A stretch of 64,000 nt of DNA from Rhabditophanes sp. KR3021 (Eukaryota; Nematoda; Chromadorea; Rhabditida; Alloionematidae): NCBI GenBank assembly GCA_963281155.1, contig CAUJLY010000006.1:7750001-7814000 (forward strand). Direction: 5' to 3'. The notes beneath the pieces were generated by a model. It was not told the DNA's origin. It saw only the letters and a program-made list of their open reading frames with translations, and searched no databases. A program made the translations under genes and the position numbers. This document shows positions 48,229 through 60,500 of this stretch, piece after piece (the stretch's first letter is position 1; each line of letters opens with the position of its first letter).

Positions 48229-49232
48229 ATTGTCCATTAGTTATCTTTTGTTCTTATGTAGCATCTTACTTTATGTATGTGCTTTTGATTATATTGGTCT
48301 ATATTTTGATAACAGCAATATAACAGATTATTTTTAATTACTTTTCCATTTAAATAGTTTTTAATTTTATTATATAATATTATTTTTTTGTGTTCTAAAT
48401 TGCTCTCACAATTTTTATGTAACGTTCATTTGAGTTTCCTCAATAATTAGTTTATATAAATTGTTCTGCTTAATGTATTTTTTCAGTTAAGTTAATTGCA
48501 TCTAATTAAATCTTATTGTCCAATCCTTTAAATATATAAATTGATGTAGTATAATAGACGAATCTACAAAAAATGATTGGGGACCACACATAAAGGCACG
48601 AATAGAGTGTATATCTATAAATTTTTCTTTAACTAATCTACGAAAGAGTTTGGAAAAAACACCAGAGCCATTAATATTATCAATTGTTTTAAAAATGACT
48701 AAACATCCACACACTATTTATAGGGTATGTCAATTTTTTTTGAGAATCTGTGATATTCTTACTTAATCAATTTGTGTATCTTTTGTTAACAATTTAATAA
48801 GTTGTTAGATTTATGTATGATAAAAAAGGGAAAAGATTTGATTGAAAAAATAATTGATAAGCAGAGGATAATGGCTGATATTTATTCGCGTTGAATGAGC
48901 TTTTGGTGTTAATAATGATGCTGAAAACGGAAAAATAGCATTATGGAAAGTTTGTCTAGACAAAAAGAAACATGATCGCAAACTTCAATATGTCTACATA
49001 ATATACCTGTCGATTGGACGCTCTTTTTTGTGTGTTTTATAGGTAATTTTTAAAAAGAACAGGTATAAGAACGTTATTCCTAAACTTGGAAAATTTGTTT
49101 GACCATTCCTTTGATAAATAAATTTTATAAAGAAGATAAGGCGATTCAGAATTGATTTAGAACTGAATAAAAGGACACTTACATTCCAATTAACGCTATT
49201 ATTTTAAAGTGTCGTAAATTTTGTGTCAAAGT
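48229..49232. other. Intergenic region with gene remnant
   Basis: AT-rich DNA between two plus-strand genes. It contains the minus-strand remnant at 48502-48714. A frame at about 48915-48820 on the minus strand (KAHSTRINISHYPLLINYFF), after a TTTTCAG, might be an earlier piece of the same remnant. Confidence 0.4.
48502..48714 (-). pseudogene. Possible C-terminal fragment of an oxidoreductase NAD-binding domain
   Basis: The last 60 residues of this frame follow the end of FAD/NAD-binding reductases: ...GSGVFSKLFRRLVKEKF, then a short spacer, then AFMCGPQSFFVDSS and about 20 residues to the stop. The CGP motif and its distance to the C-terminus fit OXNAD1-like or cytochrome-b5-reductase-like proteins. 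No intact upstream FAD domain is visible before 49.2 kb, so it looks like a remnant. Chance similarity is possible. Confidence 0.3.
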
Positions 49233-50674
49233 ATGGTTACTCCAGCTCTTCGAACTAAGTTTTTGTTTTGTGCAACGGTTGTTGGAATCAGTTTAAAGTT
49301 GTTTATTATGAACACTTCCCCGTCTATCGAAGTTAAAGGATTCAGTGTTGATTCGTTGAAAAACATTAACACACATTTTCAGTAAGTTGATTAATTTGTG
49401 TCCATATGTATAGTTTACACTTTATTTATTTAAGGAAGCTCTTGTATACTGAAAGAGAAGGATTATCATTGGCAGTTTATCACAAAAACCAATTAGTCCT
49501 TAATTTATATGGTGGCTTTGCAGATAAGCAATCAAATAGAACATGGGAAGAAAATACTATGAGTTGTGTGTATTCAGTAACTAAAGGTTTTACGTCCATG
49601 CTGTTTGCAAATTTAGTTAGTGAAGGTAAAATTAAGTATGATGATTTGGTAACAAAATATTGGAAGAATTTTGGGAAACATAATAAGGAGAGCATCACAA
49701 TATTGCAAGTACTAGATCATGAAGCTGGTTTAATATCATTTAAGGAAGACTTTGGCATTGATCAAGCAAATGATTTTGAATACATTAGCCGTTTGATCGA
49801 AGATTCAACTCCCCATTGGACACCTGGAACAAAAACTGGATATCATGCTTTAACCAGAGGCTTTATCCTTAATGAAATATATAGAAGAGTAACCAATAAA
49901 AACACACTCGGAAACTTTTTAAAAGAAACTGTTATTCCTAATTTGAAGCGTAAGTATCCAAATTCGGTCAATTTAATGTTTACTTTTCAGATAAAGAATT
50001 TTATCTTGGTTTGCCATCAATATACGAAGAAAGAGTAGCCAGGACAACGAATCCCCATTTGATTGAATCTATATACGAGCATAGTATGTTTCCATTGCAA
50101 TATTTGAAGATGATGAAGATCTTCTTCACAAATGGAATGCTCTCAAATGTTGCTTCTAATTATCCACTGTTTTTGTCGCCTATGACTGTTAGTTAATATG
50201 TTTATTTATAATAACCAAATTGCTTTAGACGACACATACATTTAATCAGCCTAAAGTACGCCAACTGGAACTACCAAGTGCAAACGGTGTTGGAACAGCA
50301 AAAGGTGTAGCGGAAACAATGTCTTACATAATAAACTCCGATCTTATTAGTAATGAAGTCAAAGCAAAAATATACAAGCCTCTTAAGAATGCCGTTGATA
50401 TAATTTTATTAAACAAAGTAGAAAGAGGACATGGCTTTAGTTATGAAAAACACCCTTTAAACTCAAAGGTATGTAATATGGTCAGCTTATACATAATAAA
50501 ATTGTTTAGAAATATATCATCAATATAGTCGGAAATGGCGGTCAAGTACTTGATATTGATCTAGAAGAAAATTTGGTCATATCGCTTGTTAGAAATGGGT
50601 TGCGAGCTCGCGCTCAAGGATATCCTCTATACCAATTAATGAGAACGGAAATTTATAAAACTTTAACAAAATAA
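49233..50674 (+). CDS. Beta-lactamase-like serine hydrolase (LACT/LACTB group)
   Basis: Five exons join in phase: 49233-49381, 49435-49949, 49991-50187, 50229-50468 and 50510-50674, giving 421 residues. All introns are 41-53 bp. The N-terminus has a hydrophobic stretch (FLFCATVVGISLKLFIM), suggesting a membrane anchor or organelle targeting. The penicillin-binding/class-C fold has the catalytic S-x-x-K as SVTK at 97-100, followed by GFTSMLFANLVSEGKIKYDD, and the Tyr motif as YHAL at 186. Near the end, NGGQVLDIDLEENLVISL matches the family's final strands. However, the usual His-x-Gly just before GGQ is VGNGGQ here, so activity may be altered. Nematodes carry several such lact genes of poorly known substrate. 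The last acceptor was chosen (AG at 50508-50509) because the downstream alternative breaks the conserved frame. Confidence 0.87.
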
Positions 50675-53600
50675 TCCACACTTATTACATGGATCTGTCA
50701 AATTCGTCAAATTGTTAAATTAATATTAAATCCAATTATCATGCTTATAAATTTATTCCTTCATTTAAAAACTGGCATTTATTCTTAATTAATATACTCA
50801 CAGTTGTATTTTTATATCCATTAGTAAGCTGCTCGAATTAGCTACAATACCCTTTCTAAATCCTTTCATAAGGTACATTTTGATCAATTTATACTTCCTC
50901 TAGTGATAATGCATCAACATATTTTTTGACATGTAAGAAAGTAGCACACAAACAAATCTTTTAAAAGTTTAAGCAAACTATAAATTTGGTTAAAATGTAA
51001 TTATTATAACCTAATAGGATCAAAATGTAATGGAGCTTCCGATTAAGAAATCAAATTTGGAAATTGACATTTATATTTTCGAAAAAACTACGTTTACATC
51101 ATTTTTCTTTTGATAATGTTTTAAGACCACTCATTCTTAGTTGTTATATATTGCTAAAACAGTATATTTAGTATTCATGCTTCTTAGAACTAAATCAACA
51201 TAAAAAATATCCATCCTTGAGGATACATTTTAAATTTCTTTTGAATGATTGAGAATTATAAGCACTTTGATTAATTTGATTTTTGAATTTCTATAAATAG
51301 ACTTTCTGCTTTAAAATAAATTAATTGAAGAAATTAGGAGATAACTTATCCTAGATAATGACATCAATTGTTAGCACGAATAAAATAATTGCCAAGTCAT
51401 GTAAATAAATTCTTTTAAACACCGCACTTATTCATTGTTCAAGAAGTCTATTTATTGTATGGTCAATGGTTTTGTACTTTTTATTAGCAACATCAAACAC
51501 TATTTAAAATAATAAGGATGGCATTTAACAAAAGGTAATCATCGGAATATGTGCTTCTTAATTTGATTTAATACGTAACAATAGCAATATAATTATGCTA
51601 TAATGATGTGGCAGGAAGAGTTCAAAACAGTCTGATCCGATCAGCTAACTTGCCTAAACGAGCCAGGTGAATCAAAGTTCTTTCTTTGCGGGGTGCACAT
51701 AAAGTGTTATAAATAAGATTAACAGGAATTGTCTTTCCCTCACATAATTATCTTCAACGTATTTCTTTAGAATAGATATGGTTTATTTTAAAAGCCTACA
51801 CTCTAATTTAATTAGATGTTCGAATTGAATAGGAATACGATATAACTTTCTCTTATTAGTGGTGTTTTCGAATATATGGCTTTCAATTAATTAATCAGAT
51901 TGCATACATTTTTAATGAGTATATGCTCTTTTATTTAGATCATATATTATTCAACATACTGATTTTATGATATTTCATTTACATAAAGTTAATGCAACTG
52001 TTGTTTCAAATATATAGTAGATAATAAGGAAAAGTATTATTATTGCAAACAGAATCAAAGTGCCTTTTATGTGTTAAATAATCATATCTCAACATAAGTA
52101 TAGTAATAATAATATTTTTTATCATCTTAAATTTAAACAGATTGAACCGCTATCCAAGTGAACTTAAACAATTAATTGCAATAACAGTAATGTTTAAATG
52201 AAATGAAACAGAAAATTGGATAACAAATTATACAAATCATTTTATATCATCCAACCAACTTTATCTTAGATTCATTGATGGCAGAGTTAATTTAATCTTA
52301 ATGTTTTTACTAAAATTACACGTCTTTTATTGTTAATACATGTAAATGTACCTTCATGAATGTGTGAAAAATTGAAATATTGACAATCCAAGATATTATT
52401 ATTTAATGGCGTTTTTGTCTTTAATTTATTCCAATTACCGTATCCAGATTTTTTTATCCTAATTGTTTAAGATTAAGAGACACGAATAACATTTTTACAT
52501 ATCTATACATACAAATACAATAATATAGACAATTTAGATTTAATTTTTAAGATTTACTCAATCTTTCTTCAGGGCAAAAATACATTTTATTTTAATGGCT
52601 ACTTGTCATATATAGGATTGCTCAAATTATTGTAATTCACTTTATCATAACTTTTCTTTTATCGGGGAAGTTGCCGGAATTGCCTTCAGGTTAAGTTTAA
52701 ACCAAAAAGCTATCAATTTTGTCGAGGATATATACATATGTGTACATAATGCCGTTCAAAACATACAACTTTTGTTTATTCTTATTATTTTAAACACACG
52801 TGAGATTCAACACATTAAGTCATATATTAGGTGGCATATTATAGTAGTAGTCTTTTACTCGCTTACTTATATTCATTTCATATCTAAAGCACATGAGCAA
52901 GTTTCTATCTCTTGTATGTATTAAGTTGGTATCTTTATTTACAGATTATTTAGCTTATTGGTGTATAGTTATTATCCTTTGTATCAATTTGAATGTCCTT
53001 TTATGTGTGGAATATACACATCCTATTTAATTTGACTTACTATTTCAATTAATCGTTTGAGTTATTCCATTAACTTACTGTTCTGAATTCCGACAAAGGG
53101 ATTACATAAAAGTATATCAATTAAAGTGTGAATATAATGTTTGCTTTGCTTGATTCTTAATTGTAAAGAAAAGGAAATAAGAATATAGGCTTAAGTTTTG
53201 AGATGATGACACCTTTGTGGCAAAAACAATTCCCATTACTTTATATTAGTTTAAGGAAATAACAATGTACTTGTAAAGTAATTAATCTGTTTACCAAACA
53301 ATATATGCTTCTTTTGAGGATTGTCTTTGAAAGCATGAAATGAAGTACATAAATATCTATTCTTGCATTAATTATCAACGACACTTCTTACTCCTTTTAT
53401 TCAATTTATTTAATTAATTCAAGCATATTTAAAGCAAAAATTACCGTAATCCGCCTTGGTTTAGCTTAATTTATTGTTATATCCATTTTCATTTATTTAT
53501 ATCATTACGAATTATAACATATTAGCTTATTATTGAAGTTTAAATGATCAACGATGCATGTGTTAATGGTACCACCGCAATTATTCTTTTCATTTGGTAA

Positions 53601-55011
53601 TCTTTCTATTTCATATAATAATTCCTTTTCGAATCATTCTTGCAGTATTTTTAAATGAGCAATTCATACACACCCTTATTCTGTTAATTATTTTTGTTTC
53701 TGGACAACCAACGTAAATATACATATTGGATATATACCAAACTGCCATCTACATTCAATAACAACAAATGTTCTCTATCATTAATTTATCAACTTTTTAT
53801 TGAAATGAATTTTAGTATATCCAACTTCTGACATAAATATAACAAACATGGCGATTCAAAAAAGACGGTACCTGCAAACAATCACTTTAACACTTCATAA
53901 CACTGTTGCTTAATTGGCGGCGCTTCTTAATTAAAACAATTTACCCTCCTATTTTTCGAATTAACTTTAAGTGTTAAAATTACTTAATTCTTGTACACCC
54001 TCCGTTTACCTATTAAATCAACTTAGACAAATTTAGATAATTACTCTCTTTATTCTTTGCTTCGTTCGATTCAATTATACTCCATTTTTATCTCTTTTTT
54101 AATTTTATTTAAATTAAAAGCTTTTAAAATTCTTGACATCCTTTCTTTCTCTATTGGTCTTTTAAACCACTAATAGGTTTTATTTCTTACACTTCAAAAA
54201 TCACAATTGTTCCAATTAGCTACAAATATCGAGAAAAATATATTTTGCCGTATATTATCAGCTCATCTAATACATGCTTATCGTTTTTATATTTCCATTT
54301 TTATTTCCTTTAATATTATTGTATTACTACCTCTCAAAGTTCTAAACAACCAAGAAATGAATTAAAGCTCACTATAGTCGATTTAAAAATTCTCTCTTTA
54401 TAATGATTGTTAATGATTGTGCAATTATTTCATTGAGCTTACATTTCCATATTCTTTTATTATTTATTTGATATAAGCATTGCCGCACGTCAACCTGATA
54501 TAAACTGTCAAGGCTAGGCTACTAATTTGATATTCTCCACATACATCCGATCATACAATTTTGAAACGCAATCATATTGTCTTTATACCTTAATCTATAA
54601 TTAGTACATTTGTGCCGTACTTTGTCACTCTTAACTTAACATAGTTTATTCAACTTTAACAAATCAAAAAGTTGCACCATACGTGTTAAAATGATATATA
54701 ATTAATACTGTTTTAATACCGATCACTGAACTCGTATTACTTTTTTAGATTATCCTGAGCTTTCTTAAATTTGACTATTTAAATAATAACTTGCTTTTAA
54801 TGTATAATTTAATGACTTTCAAAGCATATAAAGGCGTAACTATATTCTGTAGTTTAATAATGCTTCGTGAACTTCTTTTTTAATTAACATATTTTTAAAG
54901 ATTATATTGTTTCGTTTTATGCTGAACTTATCCCCTAACTTCGATACATAATTTTGTCTAAAGGTACACATATTTACAGATTAAACAATATAACATTTAG
55001 CTTATTTGTCA
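50675..55011. other. 4.3-kb gene desert upstream of HMX
   Basis: No open frame with protein-like composition. Sampled lines from 52.8 to 55 kb have more C than G on the plus strand. By position it is a candidate for HMX cis-regulatory DNA. An acceptor-like ATATTTACAG occurs near 54980, about 30 nt before the HMX start. Confidence 0.5.
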
Positions 55012-56415
55012 ATGGATATTATTAGTACTACTGAAACTATGACTTACTCCTCTTCCCCAATCGAAGATGAATCTTTAAACAAACAAGACACCTTGAGTGA
55101 CCATTCTGAAGAAGATTTTGTTGATAATAGTTTATTAATTAATCCCACACGTTCCGCCAAAGTTTCTAAATTTAGTATTGCTGATATTTTGGAGCCGATA
55201 AGTGAAAGGTAAGCATTCATTAATTAGGTCTTTTTCACACATTACATGCACTAATTAATTATTTTATACTCATGCCATTATTTTTATAGTAAACAAAATA
55301 AAAATGAAGAAACATCGAGTGATGATGGAAAGTCTGAGGCAAGTGTTGCAGATGAGTCTAAATTAGGCACCAAATCTAATTGGACGGCTTTCGGAGATGC
55401 CAAGAGTCTTGTTAATGCCAGTTTACACCCTCAAACTGACATCATGAATTGCGCCAGCTTGATAAGCAATTCTTGTCAATGGTTTCCCTCATGGATCAAC
55501 GCAGCTGCTTTGGTCAATTTTAATAATCATGCTTATCTTACCGATGATCTTAACAGCAAGCTACCATTCAGCGGTAAGTTTTTTGACCTTATTTAATTGT
55601 GTTAACAAGATGACCTAATGTTTATAGAAAGCACATTTAATGTTCTTAAAGACTCCTTAGCAACATTTAATAATGCCGTAAAGGGTGGCAATGCCGACAG
55701 TAGTCACGTAGCTAATAACAATTTGTCCCAAGAGACCCGTAACAATCAGGACTTGTCTGAGAATTCTGACTTAGACGATGATGACAATTTATCTGATAAT
55801 GATTTGTCAACTAGTAATGACGACGGTAGAGGTGGAATGTCAAGAAAAAAGAAGACAAGAACAGTATTTTCTAGGGCGCAAGTTTCTCAACTCGAGCATA
55901 CTTTTGATTTAAAAAGATACTTGAGTAGCCAAGAAAGATCAAATTTGGCAACTTCCTTGAGGCTAACGGAAACTCAAGTAAAAATTTGGTTCCAGAACCG
56001 CAGGAACAAGTGGAAGAGGCAGTCAGTTGTTGGTGAAGGGGAAACAGCAAGCCAATTTGTTTTAACCAATCCAGGCAATTCCAATCCCCTGAACGTATTT
56101 GGTCATGTTACAAATAATGGAAATGCTCTCAACTTGTCTCAAATGTCAAATGAACAGTTGCATGGCGTACTAACAGCTACTAATATGCTACAGCAAAATA
56201 GAATGTTAAGCCAGCAATCCTTTATGAATAGTAACTCTCCCCCTACCGACAGTCCACCAATCAATTTATCTTCTGCAACAGGTCATGGCGGAGGATTGAA
56301 CCACCCGGCATTCGCATCTTTTGACGGAAACAACTCTGCCGCAGCTGCTGCCGCTAAACTACTTCTCAATACTTACGGTGCATTAGTTGCTATGAATCCA
56401 CAAAATCTCGGCTAA
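55012..56415 (+). CDS. mls-2: HMX/NKX5-type homeobox transcription factor
   Basis: Exons 55012-55208, 55290-55573 and 55628-56415 join in phase to give 422 residues. The homeodomain is at about 234-293: [20 protein letters not shown], then [13 protein letters not shown], then [20 protein letters not shown]. The TRTVFSR start, KRYLSS helix-1/2 turn and WKRQ end are diagnostic of HMX (Nkx5; mls-2 in C. elegans, Hmx in flies). An acidic Asp/Ser stretch sits just before it, as in other HMX proteins. [16 protein letters not shown] near residue 58 resembles the N-terminal motif of NKX/HMX proteins. The C-terminus has a Pro/Ser patch and an Ala run (AAAAAAKLL). HMX factors specify neurons, glia and sensory or mesodermal cells in animals. 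The start at 55012 is the first ATG of the frame; splicing choices upstream are uncertain. Confidence 0.93.
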
Positions 56416-57578
56416 CTTTTTGAACGCACTCTGACGAACTCTATCTAAAAGTTGCGCAACAGTATGATGATTATCCGAAAATAAGATAGATAATCCAAAT
56501 TTGATTCCTTTCCTTCTCAAATGTATTCCTGATTCTCATTACTATCTTTTAATGTTTTTCAAAATATCCCGATACCTCAAAAGTTTTTAACAAAATTGTT
56601 TCCATTTAATTCCCCTCAAGTCGTTTTAATGTATATGAACTGTGCGTAAATTTGCTTCCTTCTCTATTATCCATTATTGACAATTAACCTACAATATTAA
56701 TGTACTTTGTGGGATCTGATTTTTGTAATATTTTCTCTGTCTTCAACATGTGTTTCTTGTCAAATAATTCTTTAAATGATCAAAATAAAGTGTTTTATCT
56801 TTCACAAGTTAATGTAATGATGGAACGCTTGATTGATTGATTCGTCATTTGCTTTAATTAATACTTCAAAACATGAGATTACGAAGATCATAGTATTATA
56901 CCTTTATTTGTAATTTCAAATATAAATGTATAACAATAAAATAGTGTTGAAAAAGATAATATCACTTCATGATTACGTCATACAATAAAAAAGTTTACAC
57001 AAAAATTACATATATTACTACTTCATTTACATCAATTAAAGTAACCTTTTTAAAAAGGCAAGAATAAAGGATAAAACTAATTTTTACCTATTACATTATA
57101 TATAAGGGTCTATTTGTATATATAGTTAATGGTAAAATAAAAATCGGGAAAGTATTATGACATCAATCAAAGATAAATCTAGGAAATATTAAATGAATTA
57201 TGAAATATGTGTAGGTGGAATAAAAGCTTGGTCATTTACAAAGTAACTATTTATATGCATTTTATACATATTCATATGTCGTTTTAATAAACAGTTTTTG
57301 TGAAAGCTGCTATTATTTTTCACATTTTTGACTAGTTGCTACGAATGAAAAGGCGCAAAGTACAGCGTAACAAATTTGATCAGCCTGAAATAATTGCAAT
57401 TATTATTAGGCATAAATGACAATTATTGGATATATTCAACTTAAAATGATTTGTCATAAATTTACAGGGATCAACAATATAAAGGAATATTAAATAGTAA
57501 TAATCATAAATAAATATATAAATAAGTCTATAAATTAAACTAAAAATCACAACAACAAAGCAACCCATTATTTCACTA
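56416..57578. other. Convergent 3' region of HMX and MADD genes
   Basis: 3' UTRs and spacer of two converging genes. AT-rich, with no further gene seen; the 83-codon minus frame at 57380-57631 overlaps the MADD end in another frame and is low-complexity. Confidence 0.55.
56784..56789 (+). terminator. Poly(A) signal AATAAA of the HMX gene
   Basis: AATAAA in a T-rich context about 370 nt past the HMX stop codon. Confidence 0.5.
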
Positions 57579-60500
57579 TTATACAATTTCAGTTCCCTCT
57601 CCATCAACATTCTCATCAATGTTAATTGCATTATTAACTGTATTATTAATTATACTATTACTATCATTGCTATTTTGGATGACATCGATAATATGATCCT
57701 TAACAAGCTCGTCGTCCTTAATAATCTTCCCATCCTTAACATATACATCATCTCTATGGTGTCCCAGTAAATACGATGGAATAGACTTTTCATATTGGTT
57801 GGCAAGAATAACTCTGGCCGTCTTGTGGTTCAAAATATCAGCAACGCAATGTTCATCATTTAACGTGGCATAGATCGAAAACAGACGGTGGATGCTGAAT
57901 ACGATTTCAGATGTCTGAAATTGTTGGAGGAAAGGTAATATTAAACAAACACATCACAAGCAAAGGTTAACAGGATTTAAGAAAGGACAACAGTTATTAA
58001 CGAGGTATTACTAGGAAGGTTGCGGAAAATCATATAACTAAAAGAATAGCTTACCATATTTGAAATAAAACGTCTTTGTACGAGTTCTTTTTTGTCTCGA
58101 TCTGAAATAGAAATAAGAAGAATAAGGATGTTACAACTTACTGAATTCTTCAATTACAAATTGATTCCCCCCATAGGTATTACATCTTTTAATTGAACTT
58201 AAGTCTATAAAATGAGTCCATGTCTCAAAAGTTAACAAAAGTCCATCCATTCTAACTTGGAGTAAGCCTCCTAAGTTTGCCTGAACGTCATGCACAGGAA
58301 ATTCACCTTCTAAGTCACGACCAGTCACAATCACTTTTCCTCTGGCTGCAGCTCTTTCCATAGCAGATTTCATGCAATTGTACAAATTGCGGCATTTTTT
58401 GGTATAGAATTTATGCATATATACTTGATCATCTTTTTTGCGCCAAATACAAAGAACGTGCGTTTTAGGAGAGTATGTCATGTTAACAAGTCTTTCATAC
58501 CACCATCTCTCTAGTATTGCACCTGTAACAGCTCTTAGAACCACAGCATCATCACAAACCTCCATAAACATGATCTGACCTTCGTTATCCGATCCCATAT
58601 TAACAGCAAAAGATTGCTTTTGCATTAATCTTGAAACTAATGGCCTTAATGCAATACAATTATTCTGTTGCTCAGGAAGTTGATCCAACAGCTGGTTTAT
58701 TTTCTTCGAATAAATCAACCCAATATGTGCTTTACCAAGCAATCTACGAATCTTTTGTTGAAGAGATCTTTTATTTGTTCCACACATTACCATGTAAGCT
58801 GTCATGTTGTGAAGCAATGTTGCTAAGATACGATCTTCATCTAACTCCAGTCTCTTCTTCTCAGTGTCAATTAAGCCACTGTATCTGTCTATTAATTCAG
58901 AGGGCTCTTGGTCCATTCCGATTTTATCTCTTTCTTGGGCGACAACGTCGAAGAAACCATTTTCCCAGAAAGTTGTGTTTTGCCATAGTGGATTATTATT
59001 GGACATTATTAAATCTTGATACAGGAAACGTTTGACGCAGCCACTTGGACTTTCCTTCGTTGGATCACCTACAGCTGATAATCTTCTTTCAACTTTCAAT
59101 GTACTTGGTTTTTGAAGCTGTAGCTTTCTTTGTTCAGTCTTTTCTTGGTGAGCCATTAGTGTGAATTTGACAGGACCACTCGGCTCTTTAGGATCAACTA
59201 CTTTCGGTGTCTTTTCACCATCTTCTTCGTTTTTTTCAACATTTAAGTTGTTTCCATCTTCTTCAGAACCACTAACACTAAGTCTGGCGAGTTTGTTTTT
59301 ATTCAATGAGTCTTGCTTAGGCGGAGGTGGTCTGGTTGGTGGTCTTGGAGGAATCGGCGGAGCTCCCTCCTTATTTGTAAGTGGCGGTGCGGGATTTTCT
59401 TTTTTAGTTTCACTTACCAAATTCAAATTCGAATTTTGGGGTGAAAAATATTTTGCGCTTTTATTGTGTCTTACATCATAGGTAGTGGCTGGCAATTTGA
59501 CTAGGGTGGTATGTTCTTCTGCGAAGGAATATGAGCTGGATGCGGAGGGTGTTTGAACTAAGCTGCTGACACCACTACTTGGAGTGACTGGTTCTTTATC
59601 GGACCAGTATGCACAATGTGCAATTTCTAATACATGCAACATTGATGCGAGGCCATTGGATCCATTTGCAAAAAAGGATGTCTCAAGACCATTAATACAG
59701 GCTTGGAAGATTTTGACGTATCCTTTATACTGTGCTTTGGTTAGTTTAAATTTTTGTTCGTACTCTTCCTCAGTATACTTGATTGACAAACCTAAATTCA
59801 ATTTGCCGCATACCAGCTCTCTCAAAGACTCATCTTCCATCAATCTCTTGACTTTGGGATAGGCAAAGACACCTATTCCGTTTCCATTTAAAATTTGATC
59901 GCATGTTTCTCTGACAATCTGTTGACTTTTGGATTGCTGAGTCGCGGCTTGGTTTGAGTCCTTTTCGGATTTGTCGTGGTGCCCAGTGACGTCATGCAAT
60001 GGTTTCATTGTCTTCTCTTTCAAAGCCTGGGCTTTAGGAGCTGTCTTATTTATCATTTGAGAGAGCATGTCTGAGCTTCTTTCTGTAAAACCATTCAGAG
60101 TATTCATCAAATTTGGGCCCAGCATTTTTTCACCAGAATCAGTAATCGTCTGTAATCCTTTCATGCCAACTGCTCGGATTTGAGGCCTTCTAATTATCTT
60201 TGGCTTAGATGGGGTGGATGGTATAGATTGAGCTGGATCTACATCTTCATTTAATACCAGAGGAGAAGTCTCAAAAGCAAAGTCCCCCTTTTCATTTCTT
60301 TTTAATACCATGTTCTTAGCCATTCTAGCAAAGTCTGGTTCACTGTCAAGTGCAGGATCCGAAGATGAGTCAGGAGTGGTCCTGCCACTACTCATCGAAC
60401 TACAGAAGGATTGAAAACTTGCACTATTAGGCACTTCGAGCTTAAGTGGAGGAGAAAAGATATGATTAACTTGGCCAACTGGTTTTATCTCAAATCCAGC

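Noticed and set aside
59161..59481. Gly/Ser/Leu-rich plus-strand ORF
   Set aside because: Antisense shadow of the polyproline segment in the MADD gene.
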